Source of the DNA: Combretum micranthum
Taxonomy: Eukaryota > Streptophyta > Magnoliopsida > Myrtales > Combretaceae
Direction of reading: 5' to 3'
Assembly (NCBI GenBank): GCA_024138025.1
Contig: JAMXBD010001090.1
Span: 62,001-126,000 of the forward strand
Length of the DNA: 64,000 nucleotides
Both the position numbers and the translations under genes were made by a program. Positions 12,845 to 25,285 of this stretch are shown in pieces (position 1 is the stretch's first letter; every line of letters starts with the position of its first letter). The notes under the pieces were generated by a model. The model saw only the letters and a list, made by a program, of their open reading frames with translations. It was not told the DNA's origin and made no database searches.

Positions 12845-14550
12845 AACACGTCTCTCTTCCTGTCTCTCTTGGATCTCACTTCCTTTCTCTCTATCTTTCA
12901 TTCACACTTTTGTCTCTCTTTTATTTCTTTTTCCTACGAAACAACAAAATTACCTTTATCTTAAAATAGAAAAGTAGAATCTTTATGCTTAACAAGTGAA
13001 GAATTCATTGGTGGAATCACAAGAATCTTCAAACCACTAGGTAAGCCAATGCTTCTTTACTTTAGCATTTTTATTCATTTTGTTAAATAGCTAAAAACTC
13101 TTTTTATTACCTTTTAGGTTTGGATCTACACTCTAAAGAGGCGAGTGATATACTATCACTTCTCAATCCTCAAGGTATAACACTCCAACTCCACTTTGGT
13201 ATCTTTCATGTGTAGAAAATAAAGAAAAACATTGGTATAAGATTTTTTGAAAATTCATGTTCCAACTTGAGGCCACCAAAAAGGGGTCTTACTTTCTTCA
13301 AAATGTTATTTTTAGTGCTAAAATCTTTACTAGGGTCGGATCCCCTGCATATGGAGTTAAAAATGATCTTTTCCTTACTTTAAAACCCCTTTTCGACTTG
13401 TATAACCACCTAGGAAGCTTGGATCATCAAGAATCTTGTGTTATTTTGCTTGATGATACTTGTTCTTGTAGGATCTCTCTATATCCGAATTTATTTTCTT
13501 TTACGCCTTATTATTTATCTCTTATGACTAGTTGAAATGATGTGTTGTGGCTCATTTTAACGTAGATATGCTATATAAACCCATAGGAGGCTTAAAATAC
13601 CAAAGATCCATGAATACTAAAGGATATGATACATGTTTTTGTAGAAACTCAAGAAATCCGAATTTTCACCTTTTTTTTTCTTTTATATTTATGACTTATA
13701 CATGGTAAAAAATAATGTTTTCCTAAGTCCTTTTCATCTAGATATATTATATAATCCCTTAGGATGTTTGGAATATAAGAAATCTACACATACCCAACTA
13801 TAGAACTCATTGTTTTGAGCAACTCCAAGAAATCCGAATTTACATATGTTATTTTCTCTTGGGTTGCAAGTTTTATTTAATAAAAATTGATGTCTCCTAA
13901 TTAATCCATACTTATACATGTTATATGAACCCTTAGAAGGCCTAAAGTAACAAAAATACACCATTTGGAATGATTATAAGACCATGGTACTATGCGATGA
14001 ATTTTGATTCGAATCTACAAGTTGTAATATTCCATTCCTTGTTAGTTAAAAATAATACTTGGTCCTATAACTTGATAAAGCATAAGTTAAGTATGAATAT
14101 GAGTTATGTTACTACCATAGCATTGCATGAACAATGAGAAAAAATGACAAATTCTTCATGTTTAAGATCAAGCATAACTTGGATTAAAATGTGAAAAGGA
14201 GGAATAAATTCCTTGGTTATTTAATTAACATTGGTATTAAAGTATCCTTTGATGTAAAAAGAGAATTATTAGGAGACTGTGGAAAGAAATTAGAGAAACA
14301 TTAATGGGCCTTAATACATAGATGGATTAAAATTGGGCGCTATTGTTTAATGGGTCATTTCAATGCTTAAGCCCAATTAAGTGACAAGTGAATAAATCAA
14401 AAGATCAATAAAAGATTATGGAATTTGGACATGGGCTTTTGATTATGATTTTGGACCCTAACATGTCTTAATGAGCTATTAGCATAGAAATATAGTAAGA
14501 AAGTCCATTAACCATATGTATATGGATGTGAGGCCCTATATAAGATATGA
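11980..14550 (+). mobile_element. Older long LTR related to family A, left part
   Basis: It starts TGTAAACCCTCGGAATTTT, matching the family-A terminus, and continues at 17976 after the nested solo LTR, ending at GGGGCATGACA (19655). Together the parts give about 4.25 kb. The flanks (ACATG at 11975-11979, ACCGT after 19655) do not form a clean duplication, which fits an old insertion. It contains a long poly-C run. Confidence 0.6.
12717..12842. repeat. Low-complexity tract: A16, CT-rich, then C30
   Basis: A run of 16 A (12717-12732) is followed by CT-rich sequence and an uninterrupted run of about 30 C (12813-12842). It sits where family-A copies carry a shorter C/CT-rich stretch upstream of their TATA region (for example near 6055-6075). 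The exact length may be affected by sequencing error. Confidence 0.85.
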
Positions 14551-15258
14551 TGTCAACCCCGGGATTCTCAGTAGTCAATTAAACTCTGGGGATCGAAAAG
14601 CAAAACCCTAACCCTAATCCAGTCTAGTTCAAGCTTTGTGAGAGAAGCTTAGAAACCCTAAATCTAGCTTTCCTTCTATTTCATAACAAAAGAGGTTTTA
14701 TAAAGTAAATGAATATGAATTATTGTTTTAAAGTATATTTTAAACCTTAAAAAGTTTTAAATTCAGGAAATTTTCAATTTCGGGCCTTCCCGAGCTCAAT
14801 TACTGAAAAACGTGTCCCGGGACCAGAAACTTAGAAAAATATTCTGGAATATTCATTAGAACCGAAATTTTATAAAGATTTAAAAAATATAAATCTTATA
14901 ATTTTTCGGGCTATAAAAATTATAGTTATAGCCTTTTTCCCGTATTTTCTTTATTACCGGTAAAGTAGATGTCTTGTCTACTATTTGCCACTATCCACAA
15001 GTACAACCTACACTACACACTACCCATACCCTATTCTTACATCCTTACAACTACTCATTATATTTTCTTTTCTAAGAAATTTTGTTTCCTAATTAATTAT
15101 TACATTTATTACATTTTATTACTTAAATTACAAATTTTATCAAATTCAAATATCTCTCTCTCACTCCCTCCCCCATGACCGGCGCACCCCCTCCCCATTT
15201 CCCTCTATTTTTGTTTTATTTTTACTTCTTTTATTCAATTAAACCCTAATGCATTCAA

Positions 15259-15266
15259 TATATAAG
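15259..15266 (+). promoter_or_regulatory. TATA-like box of solo LTR A2
   Basis: TATATAAG lies downstream of a C-rich stretch and upstream of a CT-rich leader, at the position equivalent to the TATA boxes of A1 and A3. Confidence 0.4.
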
Positions 15267-17252
15267 CTCATTTTCTCTCTCTCCTCATTTTCACATTCAA
15301 TTTTTTTTTTCAAAGGTTAAAACTCTCTCTTCCTCCTCGTTGTTACTGTGACACACACCTTCACAAGTTCATTTCATCTTCTTTTCTTCTTCAAATCATC
15401 CTTTAGGTGATGATTCCAAGCTTTGTCATTCCCCAATCTTATAATGGCAAGACTTTTCTTGAGTGTTTTCCACCTTAAATCCCAATGAGCAAATGCTAGG
15501 GATAGGAAAACACTAATACAAGAATATCAAGCCATCATAAGAAGTAGATCTTGTGGTTAATGAAATTTTGTTGAAATATTATCTTGTTCATGCATGTAAA
15601 GTAGAGATCTTGCATGGAAAGTTTATGTTCATGTCATTAAACTCATGTTCATGCACTATAGGTTGTAGATCTAGTGTTTAGACACTTATATCTTTCTTGA
15701 CATTTATGTTCATGTGGATATTTTGAGCTTTCATGCATTAATGATCATAAAAGCTTAGCCTTGCATGTATATAGATGTGTTAGATGATAGATCTTTATGG
15801 ATATAGGACAAGGAACTTGAAAAAGAAAAGATTTTTGTTAGAAATATCTAGTGAAAAATTCGGATGATTTTTGAAACCTATTTTAAAAACCCTTGAAACC
15901 ACTTTGAAACTCATATTTTTCATGAAAAATGAAAGGTATATGTAATAGGTATCTCTAAGGAATGGTTTTTACAAGTTAAAGTGAGTTTAGGCATTAGTAA
16001 TGTGTAAAACAAGTAATGGAATTAAAATGAAAAATTTTGAGTTAGTGATCAAATTGTCAAATTCGTAATTTGGAATGATGCATATATAATCACCTAGTAT
16101 TTGAGCTCAAATTGCAAGTTTTATGTGTTCAATGAAGTCCTTAGACAATAGATATAGTAAAGCTTCAAATTTTAATACATTAAACAAGTTTTCTCATAAG
16201 AAATATGCAACAAATGAAATTTTTCAAAATTCGGATTTTTGTGAAAAGCTTGTTTAAAACCATATTTGCAAGGTGAAAAAGGTGAATTTCCATGTAGAAA
16301 TGAAGGTCTTGGGTAGTATAGATGATGAAGACTCATTTTTATTTAGATAGCAAGTAAATTCTAAGAATAAAATCCTAAAACTCTAAGAAATGCAAAATTT
16401 GAAAGAATAGATTTTTAAAGTGACTATTGTAGAAGTCTTGTAATAATTAGGAGTTCTTAAAAGTTCATTATCACAAATCATGAAGATCATGCATAGATTA
16501 AACTCATTACATGACATTCATATTAGGAATTCATTCATATTTCATCTATACATGAATTACCAACTAGAAGCATTTTTACCAATTGCAAAACAATTTTTCG
16601 GAAATGGAAAAGTTACAGAACAGATCTGATCCCTCTGTTCCGTGACCTTAATTTTTTCAAAACTTGAAAATATTATTATAAATAGATATATCTTTCGAAG
16701 TAGATAGAAATCGATATAAAATTTGCGAAATTCTGAGTTAAAATGACCAAGTTATGGCCGTTTTAAGTTGGAACTTCCGCAAATAGCGAGAATCACAATT
16801 TTGTTTAGTTTAGATGTATAGTTTGGATTAGTTAAGTGATGAGATTCTTATTAGGTTATTCTTATTTGGTAGGTGATCCCGAGAACGACGATACCCTACC
16901 ACCTAACTACTACTATTAAGAGACCGGCGTACCATGGTCGAGTGAGTATCACTTCCGATTTCAATTATTGCTTGTGTTTGTAATGATAGTTGCACTAGTT
17001 GCTAAGTAAAGATAAAAGAATGATTATGCATGATGGGATTAGTTGGGAATTATAAATGTCTGCTGTTGATATGTGAAGTTGAACTTAAAGAATATCGAAA
17101 CCGAGTGATAAGTTATTGCTTGTATAGATTTGAGCTAGAATTGACTGTCTGCGATTATTGCTTGGCCATCTAAAAGAATCGGATTAATTGATTATTGGAC
17201 TTCAATGATAATTGGACTCATTCATATCACGATGGGGATGGAGCATTAGCAT

Positions 17253-17345
17253 TTGTTGGTTAATCGTGATCCATAAAACGAAATTGTTGGTTAATCGTGA
17301 TCTATAAAACGAAATTGTTGGTTAATCGTGATGTATAAAATGAGA
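17253..17345 (+). repeat. Tandem repeat, three 31-base units
   Basis: TTGTTGGTTAATCGTGAT starts at 17253, 17284 and 17315. The units differ by a few bases. It occupies the LTR position that in A1 and A3 carries other repeats. Confidence 0.85.
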
Positions 17346-17975
17346 TATTGTTCAGTTGACCGTGAGCTTAAACAGCGTCGTACTACATGATTCGTTAATA
17401 TGCTAACTCGGGATGGAGGGCGCAAGTCCATCCACATATGATTTCCAGTTGGTCATATGTTTGTTGAACTCACTTGTTTGATGCATTTCACTTGATTGAT
17501 TAATCACTTGCTTGAATGTATTGTCATAATTGTGATATGGAAGTTTTCACTCACTAAGCTGGTTAGCTTACGCCCCTATAGTTTTTACTTGTTGTAGCAT
17601 GAATTCATTTGGCTTAGGCCAAGGCAGGCTACAACTCAGGTACTGGAGCTAGGAGTTTCCTTTAGAAGTTTACCTCGGTTTTGTTTAGACTTCCGTTGGA
17701 AACTAAAAGACTTTGGATGACTGTAATGGACTTAATATTATTTTACGGGGGAATGCCCCTTAGACTTTGTAATGTATATATGTGTTTTGGTTTATTATCT
17801 ATGGCTAATGAATGCCACATTAAACTTCTTAACTCCATTGAATAGAGTATTCTATTGTCTTAAAGGGACGCTTTACATCTATACAAGACTCCCGAAGGGC
17901 TCGGATAGAGATTCAAGAGTCTTATATAGTATGTGGCAGACTGTTACGTTTAGGATACCCCTATGAGACGTGGCA

Positions 17976-19655
17976 TATGAAATGTGGCAAGGATAATTTA
18001 GGCCCAAATGCTAGTTTATTTATACATGATATAGTAATGTGGTCCCATATGCTTTTTAATCTCCTAAGCCCATAGACTTTTAATCTAGAATCACGAAAGG
18101 GAAGTTAAGCCCAAAACTTAGAAAATAAGGAATCAAGGCCTGAGAAAGGAAATAATACCATAGTAGGAAGTCTTTAATGTTCTATACTACAAGATCCGCA
18201 AGGTAGCAAACCAATTTAGCATGAGGACTTAAAAGATAGGAATAAGCCTAGAGGCTTAAGTAAACCCTAAATAGGATCCTATGTCCACATAAGGATAGTT
18301 AATTAAAGTCTTTAGTAAAGCCCAACTAAGTTAGGCCCAACAATAAAAACCAATGAGGAGAGTAAATAACAATTACATAATACTATAGCTTTAGCTAGTT
18401 ATTGCATGAAGCCTAAAGTATTAATACATGTTATTCTCTTATTTATAGGCGAGCTCGATCACCTATATGACACCCCTTCTGACTATTACGACGCTTGAGT
18501 ATTGTTATGGACCGGTGAGTAACTTGACTCTAATTACACTTGTGCTGTGTAGCTTAGTTACACTTAAATGAAGATAACAAATTGGATTGTGTAGGGAATT
18601 AGGATCATATCTGCTGTTGTGCCTGTTGATTGAATAAAACCCTGTAATAACAGTGATAACTTGATTTGATGATAGCATGTGTTGTTGATAGTATATGATG
18701 AGTGTCTATAACTGTTGACCATAAAGGAATGGATTTAATATTATTTGACACACTAATTAATTGATCATGCATAGCATGAGTCTATTGCATCAGCATTGCA
18801 TACTTTTGATCACTTCTGTCACACATTACCATTCTAAGTCCATGATGAGTTAGATAGGGTTTTGATTGTCAATCCTCGTACCGCCTGCACTAACATGTAG
18901 CTTACGGATTCCATAGGAACTACTTAGTTTGAGAAACACTACCTGTCAAGGGTCTGTGTGAAGTGTATAATGCTTAGGGACTTTCCTAGTATGTTGGGTC
19001 GAAAAATGTTTTAAAGGTTTTAAAAGGGAATCTTGGTATACTGACCCTCCTAGGCACTAGTGTGGGAGCTAGTTCCTTTAACCCTAGAGATAGCATAAAT
19101 CTTTGACTTTTCTAGATTCTGGTCATCCACTTTTGTGTGAAAGCATATGGTTGAGTGATGCATTGCATATGAGTGTTAATAAAACTTGATTAGTCTTGTT
19201 GATATGTGCTTACTGTCTAAGTTACTTCACTGAGCTGTGGTTCGCTCACACCCCTATAGATTTCACAGGTTCAGGGGTAGTCCGTGGTTTATCCCTACGA
19301 GAGTCCTCACCTCGGTACACGTTAGAGCCTCTTTGGGTAGATTGGGAGAGTGAGGTAAAGTGGAAGGAAGATTTAAAAATTATCTATCTAGTTTTTATAT
19401 ATGTCTTTGTGCATGTTTAAGACTTTAAGTTGTATTAGTTTTATTATGTTTGGTGACAAGACGATGATTAAGGATTATTATCTATGATGTTGTTATGTGA
19501 ATATATGCTTTATTTGATCAATACAACCTTGATCCTGGATAAACGTGTCACATTCCTTTGAGTAATTTAATCTTATCATACCCTTGTGTCTATTTAAGGC
19601 CATGGGCTGATGCAAGGCCTATTGATATATTTAGGGTACCCTTTGGGGCATGACA
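17976..19655 (+). mobile_element. Older long LTR related to family A, right part
   Basis: This continues the LTR that began at 11980 and ends with TTTAGGGTACCCTTTGGGG then CATGACA, the family-A terminal pattern. The stretch near 18450-18560 corresponds loosely to the region of A2 around 16860-17000 (AGACCGG...GTGAGT). No coding sequence was recognised. Confidence 0.6.
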
Positions 19656-19810
19656 ACCGTGCCAAGTGGCATGTAAAAAATAAAAAAAAAAGAAGGAAAA
19701 AAAAATGAGGTAGTTTACCTCCCTTGTGGATTGAACCTCTGACCTCCCAAATGCTTGTTCGTGGGTTATCCATACAAGCTATTGCTCTGTGCCTCATCTA
19801 AGATTGCATA
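19656..19810 (-). mobile_element. SINE-like sequence with a tRNA-type B box
   Basis: On the minus strand a B-box match (GGTTCAATCC, complement at 19728-19737) lies about 40 bases after an A-box-like TAGCTTGTATGG. The sequence ends in a T-rich tail (plus-strand A-rich at 19676-19705). This resembles plant tRNA-derived SINEs, but the A box is imperfect and no target duplication was identified. Confidence 0.3.
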
Positions 19811-19868
19811 GAAATATCCTTTAAGGCTTAATGCTTAGGTCTAATTAAATAGACTAAGCCATTATGGT

Positions 19869-19905
19869 TAGGAGTGTTTGTGGTTCGGTTCGGTTCGGTT
19901 CAAGG
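19869..19905 (+). repeat. hAT left terminal inverted repeat and subterminal repeats
   Basis: TAGGAGTGTTTG is followed by four tandem GGTTC units. More GGTTC and GAACC copies follow to about 20030, typical of hAT transposase-binding subterminal repeats. Confidence 0.6.
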
Positions 19906-20654
19906 ATTGAACCGAACCAAATGACATTTAAAATGATTTGGCTCGAACCCTTCATGAACCGAACCACTTTTAATGGTTCGAGGTTTTGAACCAAACTGCT
20001 TTAAATGGGGTTTGGTTCGAACCATTTTTAGAAGTATTTAGTTGTAATTACTAATTAATAATGTTAATAGTCATTAGAGTTCTTACAACATAAATATGAT
20101 AATATTAAAGTCCAAGCATCTATTGCTTAGATGCCAACTCATGACATAAATATGATAATATTAATAGTCCATTACAAACCTAAAATTGAACATCTTTAGT
20201 TACCATAAAAAAGTTCTAAGTCCATTAAACTAAAGTAAAACTTCAAACAATTGTTGCAATTGGAAAAATGATCTCATATGTCATCTAGCTTTTGAGCTTC
20301 TTGCTCAACTTCAGGTGATTTTCTTTAATGATGCTCTCTACTTTTTTAAATAGCTAACACTAAAAGAAACCTAAAACAAAAAGAAAGAAAAAACAAGTAA
20401 ATACTTATATTTTTAATTTTTCATATTTGTTAAATAAATAATACATATACAAGATAATATTAAAATTAATTGAAATGTATTTTTACCATAAGGACTTAAG
20501 GAGCCTCCCATCATTCATCAAGATAGACTAGAGTTTGCTCCTTACCGACTGGTAGCAACTCTACAATATAGAAAAATAGAATTTAGGAAGTAATCATGTC
20601 ATATTTAAGTATATTCAACAAACATTATGATAAAGAAATATTCAAATTAGATAA

Positions 20655-20875
20655 CATTACTTACTTAACTCCAGCATTTCAAGTTCTTTAATTTCATCCT
20701 CAATTGCCATTAAAGGAAAAGATTTGTTACACCAATCTTGTGTGCAAACAAGCGCTTCCACTATAGTCGTTGTTAAAGAACTACAAAATGGATCAAGTAC
20801 TCGGCCTCCAATGCTAAAAGCACTCTTCGACGCTATAGTTGATATGGGGAATAGCCAAAATGTCTTGTGCTATGA
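20655..20875 (-). pseudogene. hAT transposase, C-terminal dimerisation domain
   Basis: Minus-strand translation gives PISTIASKSAFSIGGRVLDP, then SSLTTTIVEALVCTQDW, the hallmark of the hAT C-terminal dimerisation domain (family Dimer_Tnp_hAT). In active proteins this region drives multimerisation. The usual ASE is ASK here. It follows the RNase H-fold part at 20910-21527 but is separated from it by a stop, so the gene is broken here. It ends near AIEDEIKELEML. Confidence 0.75.
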
Positions 20876-20909
20876 GAACTAAAATAGGATATCTAGAGCT
20901 ATTCACCTT

Positions 20910-21527
20910 CTACCAATTCAATATATCAAAATCTTTTACTAGACATTCTATCTTTTCTGTTAAGTACTTCTCCAACTCACTTTCTTTTTCTGCAATTGTC
21001 TTGCCTTTCTCATCATAGTACATGAAAACAAATTCATTATTTTCCTCATAAAAAACATCCTCATTCTCTTCTTGGCTTAATCCACAAGAAGCTTGGGAAC
21101 TCAAACTTATATTAGACTTTTTAAGCCCACTAACACCACCATAATAGTCAAATAATGAAACAACTATAGATGCAACTTTTTCTACCAATGTTTTTGCCTT
21201 TTCATCATCGTAAACTTTCTTGGTAGACCACTCTAAAAAGTCTAGCTTTTGATGGGGATCAAGCACTATAGGAACACACAACAACATATTCAGATTGTTA
21301 AAGTTGCCCCAATATTTATCATGCTTCATATTCATTCTCTCGGCCATCATCTTTATAGATCTTTCACTACTCTGGCATCTTTTCTTAATTTCATAAGTAA
21401 CCTGGAAAATTTGACGAACAAATTCATTACAAGTGGAGTATGAAGTGCCAGGAATTGTTATTGTGGCATCATAAATTTTTTTCAAAAAGGGTAAAACATT
21501 ATGAGCGTAAGCCCAATCCTCCTCCAT
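20910..21527 (-). pseudogene. hAT transposase, RNase H-fold segment
   Basis: An open stretch of 205 codons, the longest intact part of the transposase. It contains KYWGNFNNLNMLLCVPIVLD followed by PHQKLDFLEW, the pattern of the plant hAT-like RNase H-fold domain (DUF4413) in Ac/RICESLEEPER-type proteins. It lies between the 21579-21863 segment (upstream on the minus strand) and the C-terminal domain at 20655-20875. It ends in an in-frame stop after DFDILNW. This is a pseudogene fragment, not a stand-alone gene. Confidence 0.75.
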
Positions 21528-21578
21528 AGGAATTCCCTTTGCTTTATCTTTAGTAAGTTCCTCTACAAACTTAGGTTC

Positions 21579-21863
21579 TTAAATTACAAGCAAATCAAAT
21601 GCCTTCTCAAATTTTATAGCAGACTCCAACATCAAATAGGTAGAATTCCACCTAGTCTCAACATCAAGACATAGCAAACTCTTATTTATATTTTCTTGTT
21701 CCATACAATGCTTAATCTTTGCAAACCTTGTTGTAGATCCCCTTATAGATTTAATAGCTACATGAATCCTTGCGATCGACTCATCTATTTCCTTTAACCC
21801 ATCTTTAACAATTAAATTCAAAATGTGAGCACAACAACTCATATGTAAATAATCACCCTTCAT
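21579..21863 (-). pseudogene. hAT transposase, central catalytic-domain segment
   Basis: Translation includes MSCCAHILNLIVKDGLKEID and LDVETRWNSTYLMLESAIKF, matching the conserved 'CAHILNLIVQDGL' and 'TRWNSTYLML' blocks of plant Ac-like hAT transposases. It is in frame only in pieces and is separated from the next segment at 21527 by a stop (TAA in the plus-strand vicinity of 21578). It forms one degenerate gene with the neighbouring segments. Confidence 0.75.
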
Positions 21864-22259
21864 AAGAAGGGTAGATTAGAACCTTTTTCTTAAATACTAC
21901 ATGGCGACATCAGTCGAGCTAGCATTATCAACTATGATGGTAAGAATATTTATGATACCCCAATCAAGAACATATTTTTCAATGGTTCTTCGAATAGCAT
22001 CACTAGTATGACTTGTAATATGACAAAAATTTATAATCTTTTTTTGCATGACCTAATCCTTATCAATGAAATGGCATGTCAAGCATAAATAATTCATATT
22101 CTAATGTGAAGACCAAGTATTTGCGGTCAAACACACTGTATGAGACAATGAAGTTAAATATTGCTTTAGTTTCTCCTTTTCTTGTCTATACAGATGTAAA
22201 TAATCTCTTCTTACCATAATGTGTGAAGGCAGTACAAGTTTTGGTTGAATCTTTTGAAG
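21864..22259 (-). pseudogene. hAT transposase, first catalytic block, degenerate
   Basis: Frames recovered on the minus strand read VCLTANTWSS, FCHITSHTSDAIRRTIEKYV and TIIVDNASSTDVA. These are the blocks carrying the first two catalytic acidic residues of hAT transposases. In the first block the family has T-x-D-x-W; here it reads T-A-N-T-W, so the acidic residue is replaced. Stops interrupt between blocks. The second Asp (VDNAS) is kept. Confidence 0.7.
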
Positions 22260-22601
22260 AAATATACGCAATTACCTTTTTTCCACAAATCTAAAGGACA
22301 ATTCACCTACAATGAATGTTTTAGCAAGTTCCTTTCTACAATCATCTTGATCAAATTTGCAAGTTGCTTTTTTAACTGCACTTGACCCACTACCCTCAAA
22401 TATAGAAGTAAGTGTTTTTTTATTTCTTGTTTTTAGACTGCAAATGAAAACCCAAACATCTTGATAAGTGTGTACGCAAAGAACTAGTTCCTTACTTACT
22501 ACTACATCAAATGCTTTTGCCACAATATTTACATTTAGCCCTCATTTTGTTTGTATCTCCATCATAGTGTAGCCATACCTTAGAATGAAGATAATTATTT
22601 G
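22260..22601 (-). pseudogene. hAT transposase, BED zinc-finger segment
   Basis: The minus strand gives KVWLHYDGDTNKMRAKCKYC, then after a small frameshift GTSSLRTHLSRC. The aromatic residue, CxxC pair and His/Cys stretch fit a BED-type zinc finger, the DNA-binding domain of hAT transposases. A solo LTR (22602-25927) separates it from the N-terminal part at 25933-26148. A stop directly after the CxxC block (CGKSI) confirms loss of function. Confidence 0.65.
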
Positions 22602-23305
22602 TGTAAATCCCTGAAATTTTTGGATCCGAATTATAGTTTAAACCCTAATCGGAAGTCGACCGGATTTCCCAAAGTCAACCAAACCCTAGTTTACCGTAAC
22701 CGCTTAAGTCCGGCATTGCCGTTTTCTCAAACCCTAGAAAATGAAGTTGGGAAAATTAGTTGCAATAGTTCGTAATAGTTATAGGTTTTATAAAAATATC
22801 AGTTTTTTAAAATTCGAGTGTCCTTTGAACCTGATTGGACATAGTTCTTGAAAAACGTGTCCGGAAGCCCGGAATAGGAAAAATATTCCGAATATACCGT
22901 TAGACTCGTAAAAATATGAGATTTCCAAAAATATCAATTTCGTAATTTTTCGGTAGCTAGAAATATCAGATATCGCTTTTATACACGTATTTTCTTACTA
23001 CCGGTATTTAATTATCATGTCTACTTTTACATTACACTATTTTCTACTATTCTACACTATTCATCTATCTCTACTTTTCTTACAACCTATTCTTACAACC
23101 CATACACCTATTTCTTATACATTTTCATTTCCAATACAACTTCACATCTTTCATTTCTTACTTTTAATTAACAAAATAACAAAAAAAAAAATAAATTTCC
23201 CCCTCTTCTATGCATGAAAGTAGCGCCGGCCCACCCCCCCATAATGCCTCAAATTGTTTTATTTTTCAATTATTTAATTAACACAAATTATCTCCCACAT
23301 TTTCC

Positions 23306-23313
23306 TATAAATA
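23306..23313 (+). promoter_or_regulatory. TATA box of solo LTR A3
   Basis: TATAAATA with flanks CC and CCCC is followed by the same leader (CACTTCTTTCACACCACTTC) seen in A1. Confidence 0.55.
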
Positions 23314-25183
23314 CCCCCTCATACCTTCACTTCTTTCACACCACTTCTTCTCTAAAGTTATTATACCAAAATCTCTCTCTAATTCTCTCAAAGAATTCTC
23401 CCCAAGAAGTCTTCTACAAGGAGCTCCTCTCTTCTTCTTTCTTTTAGGTAATATGCCTTCAAGAAATCCACATGTTCATTTACTTAGTATGAACTTAGTG
23501 TGTGTTTTCTAAAACCATAAATGTTAAGAAAACAACAATAAGTTCATACTTTGTTTTTGTTCATAATATCAATCTCTTTATGTTCCTTTATGTTCTTTAT
23601 ATTTCCTTTATGTTATTACTATCTAATATATTTATATAACTATATATACTATTTAGAGCATATAAGCTCATTATCTTACAATTTATTTATCTTTCATGCA
23701 ATTTATTTACTTTATTGCGATTTATTTCAAGTTGATTTTAAGACTAGTCATTCTAGTCTTAGACTTGTCCTCATTAAGTCAAAACAATTTCTCTTTCTTT
23801 TCTTTTCGGGACTAGTCTTTTCTTAGTCCCGGGTACCTTGATGAAGCTAAGGTCCTAATACTTGATTTACTCTATTATTTACTTAAGCTTTCAAGTTATT
23901 ATGTTCCTTTATATTTCTATAGTTTATGATTCATGTCCATGCATGAACATAATGTTTTTGTCTCAACAAAAATAGATGAGGAAGTGTCTTTCTAAAACTA
24001 AAAGTTCTTGTTAAATAAAAATAGGAAATAGATTTCCTAAAAACTCATGAATATGGTTGGAAATGATTTTTCTTACATAAACAAAAGGTTTTATGAAAAC
24101 TTATCTTTCACCAAGAAATATTCTTTTAGAATCATTACAAGAAACAAAAATTGACATTTTATTACTTTTTGAATCCAAGTTTTGAAAGTAAAACTACACC
24201 TTAGGAATTTAAAGAAATTACGAGAGATTAAATTTAGAAAAAGAATATTCATCTCAATAACTCAAGATCTTTCAAAAGTAAAATAAATATTCAATAGAAT
24301 CTCAAGTTCAAAGTCTTTTAAAAACCTTACTTTTTATAAGTTGAGACAACTTCATTTACTTCATACATTTGTTATGAGTCATTACAAATATATATATACC
24401 TTTCAAAAGTTTACAAAATAATTGAAATATTTATCTTTTCAAATGAGCTTTGTTTACAAGAAGGAAAACAAGTGTTGGCAAATTCGTGGCAAATCTGGTT
24501 GCTGTCTTTTCGGGACCCAAACGACCTAGTTTTGTGAAAATAAGTTTAGAAATGCGTAGATCTTTCCGAGTAGGTAAAAACAATATATTATACGCAAAAT
24601 TCCGAGTTAAAATGAGCAAGTTATGGCCATTTTAAGTTGGAATTTCCCCTTATACGATTTTACCGTGATTTTAAGAAAAGATTAGAATCTTCAAGAAAAG
24701 AAGTTCATGAAATACTCATCTTAAGTATTTTTCTTTCTTTTAGATAATCTCGAGGAGGATTGTTCATATCCCGAAGATTATTACGATTAGTGGAAATCCC
24801 GAACGACTCATCCGTTTCAAGAAAGGTGTCATCATGGCTGAGTGAGTTTATTCCCCGTTATTTTTCATACTTTTGATTGTGCTTGTAAAACTAGTTGCAC
24901 TAGAATTTAAGAAAAATCAAAAGGAAGTGTATGATAATATGTTGAAAGAGTACTAAGTATATCGAAACTCGATTTGTTTGTAATAAAGTTGTATGTGAAT
25001 TAATATCTTGAAATGTTTGAAATTGATTGATCACTTGAAAGAAGTTAAATGTAACTACTAGACTTTAATTAAAGAAATTATTCATGCACTTCATATGTTG
25101 AGTCACATTGCATTCACTACTATACAATTGGTGGGACAAGTGTATAATAGTGGTGGTAGACATAACCGGTATATCATGTCAGT

Positions 25184-25285
25184 GGCGAGTAGGAGCCAGT
25201 AAGAACTACTTAAATTGGTGGCTAGTAGGAGCCTGTAATAACTACAAGTTTTTGATGGCATATAGGAGTCGGTAAGATCTATAAA
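25184..25285 (+). repeat. Tandem repeat, three units of about 36 bases
   Basis: Units begin near 25184, 25220 and 25257 with a TAGGAGYC core followed by GTAAGA- or GTAATA-type sequence. It lies at the same LTR position as the repeats at 8321-8500 and 17253-17345 but is unrelated in sequence. Confidence 0.75.

Larger units (their letters stand above)
14551..17975 (+). mobile_element. Solo family-A LTR (A2), 3425 bp, target duplication TATGA
   Basis: It starts TGTCAACCCCGGGATTC and ends GAGACGTGGCA. It is flanked by TATGA at 14546-14550 and 17976-17980. It shares the conserved block (16737-16772) and the region around GGATGGAGGGCGCAAGTCC with A1 and A3. No gag or pol lies inside. It interrupts the older LTR that runs from 11980 to 19655. 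Confidence 0.85.

Noticed and set aside
12704..12969. Opposing frames encoding poly-Gly and poly-Pro
   Set aside because: Both are simply translations of the long C-run and CT-rich tract.
19728..19737. tRNA gene suggested by a B box
   Set aside because: No cloverleaf can be formed around it and the A box is imperfect; a SINE-like origin fits better.
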